Of a stretch of DNA of 6,262 bases, positions 5,919 through 6,262 are shown in pieces (the first letter of the stretch is position 1; each line of letters begins with the position of its first letter). The translations under genes were made by a program, and so were the position numbers. A model generated the notes under the pieces. The model ran no database searches, had not been told where the DNA came from, and worked only from the letters and a program-made list of their open reading frames with translations. The stretch comes from Burkholderiales bacterium (GTDB lineage Bacteria; Pseudomonadota; Gammaproteobacteria; Burkholderiales; Usitatibacteraceae): positions 1-6,262 of the forward strand of contig JADGRS010000201.1 in NCBI GenBank assembly GCA_017880705.1, read 5' to 3'.

Positions 5919-6262
5919 CCCAGCGCCTGGTTCACGAGCGCGAAATCGCGAAGCGTCGCGTCCTTCGCGGGCGGCGGGCCCTTCGACATGGTGACACCGG
6001 TGTCCACCTTCTTCAGGCCGATGCGGCCGAGCCATGCGCCCAGGCCCTGCGAGGCGTGCACGTCGATGCGTAGGAACTTTCGCGGATTCATCGCCGCCCA
6101 GTGGGCGATCAGGAGCTTGGCGCGCTGCGCGTCGGGCGCGACCACCGGACCGATCGCCAGGCCCCGGCCGAAACGTCGCATGAGCGCGAAGCCGATCGGC
6201 TCGCCGCCACGGTCGAGGATAATGCCATCCGCCACCTCAAGCAGTCTCGCGAGCACGCGACC
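5915..6262 (-). CDS. GNAT N-acetyltransferase, C-terminal part (cut by right window edge)
   Basis: The last 115 residues of a protein whose start lies beyond the window. The fragment reads through a beta-strand/turn segment (GIILDRGGEPIGFALMRR), then the stretch GRGLAIGPVVAPDAQRAKLL, then LRIDVHASQ, and ends MSKG...FALVNQALG. The GPVVAPD block, a following alpha-helix, the R-[IL]-D-V strand and an M-x-[KR]-G element before an alanine/leucine-rich tail are what I know from YitH-like GNAT proteins. Those carry a second acetyltransferase-like domain (Acetyltransf_18 type) after the catalytic one. The catalytic acetyl-CoA-binding half should lie outside the window, so neither substrate nor activity can be judged. 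A GTG at 6254-6256 could be read as a start, but the frame stays open to the edge and a 113-residue product would be too short for the family. The stop overlaps the start of ghrA, so the two are probably co-transcribed and translationally coupled. Confidence 0.75.
   Translation of the reverse strand, partial: GRVLARLLEVADGIILDRGGEPIGFALMRRFGRGLAIGPVVAPDAQRAKLLIAHWAAMNPRKFLRIDVHASQGLGAWLGRIGLKKVDTGVTMSKGPPPAKDATLRDFALVNQALG

Noticed and set aside
5919..6035. Upstream extension of ghrA by 39 codons
   Set aside because: It would overlap the acetyltransferase by 120 bases and adds charged residues without resemblance to GhrA, whereas the ATG at 5918 gives the family length and an ATGA junction.
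1..6262. Mobile element, CRISPR array, tRNA or other RNA gene
   Set aside because: I saw no transposase or integrase product, no regularly spaced direct repeats, no cloverleaf-like sequence in the gaps and no terminal inverted repeats with target duplication.

Overview
The window is a compact, GC-rich (about 60-65% by eye) stretch of chromosome. All five recognisable genes lie on the minus strand, so the layout below runs from high to low coordinates. The gene content (a GhrA-type reductase ending like the enterobacterial enzyme, a proteobacterial omega-transaminase, a TonB-dependent outer-membrane receptor) points to a Gram-negative proteobacterium. A betaproteobacterium of Burkholderiales type is my best guess from general resemblance; no marker gene is present to prove it.

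Right part (6262-3413), amine/2-oxoacid metabolism. The C-terminal part of a GNAT N-acetyltransferase enters from the right edge. It overlaps by four bases (ATGA) the start of ghrA, a glyoxylate/hydroxypyruvate reductase. A 142-bp intergenic stretch follows, unusually rich in inverted repeats. These may be a terminator-like hairpin for the GNAT-ghrA pair, plus a promoter/operator for the next gene. Then comes a class III PLP aminotransferase with the residue signature of omega-amine:pyruvate transaminases. A plausible, unproven, shared theme is removal of amino groups from amines or amino acids onto pyruvate or glyoxylate, with GhrA reducing the 2-oxoacid side (glyoxylate, hydroxypyruvate).

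Middle (3412-3213) is a 200-bp intergenic region with small GC-rich hairpins. I see no convincing sigma-70 promoter and no Fur box. It presumably carries the leader of the receptor gene, whose ribosome-binding site is clear.

Left part (3212-107), outer-membrane uptake. A TonB-dependent siderophore-type receptor with a TTG start is followed after a single base by a gene for a predicted small secreted beta-barrel protein with two cysteine pairs. The pair looks like a two-gene operon. The last 106 bases at the left edge hold no certain gene, only palindromic sequence and a possible first segment of another minus-strand gene.

I found no mobile element, CRISPR array, RNA gene or clear defence system. 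The most interesting items are the receptor-linked barrel protein of unknown function and the layered inverted repeats in front of the transaminase.
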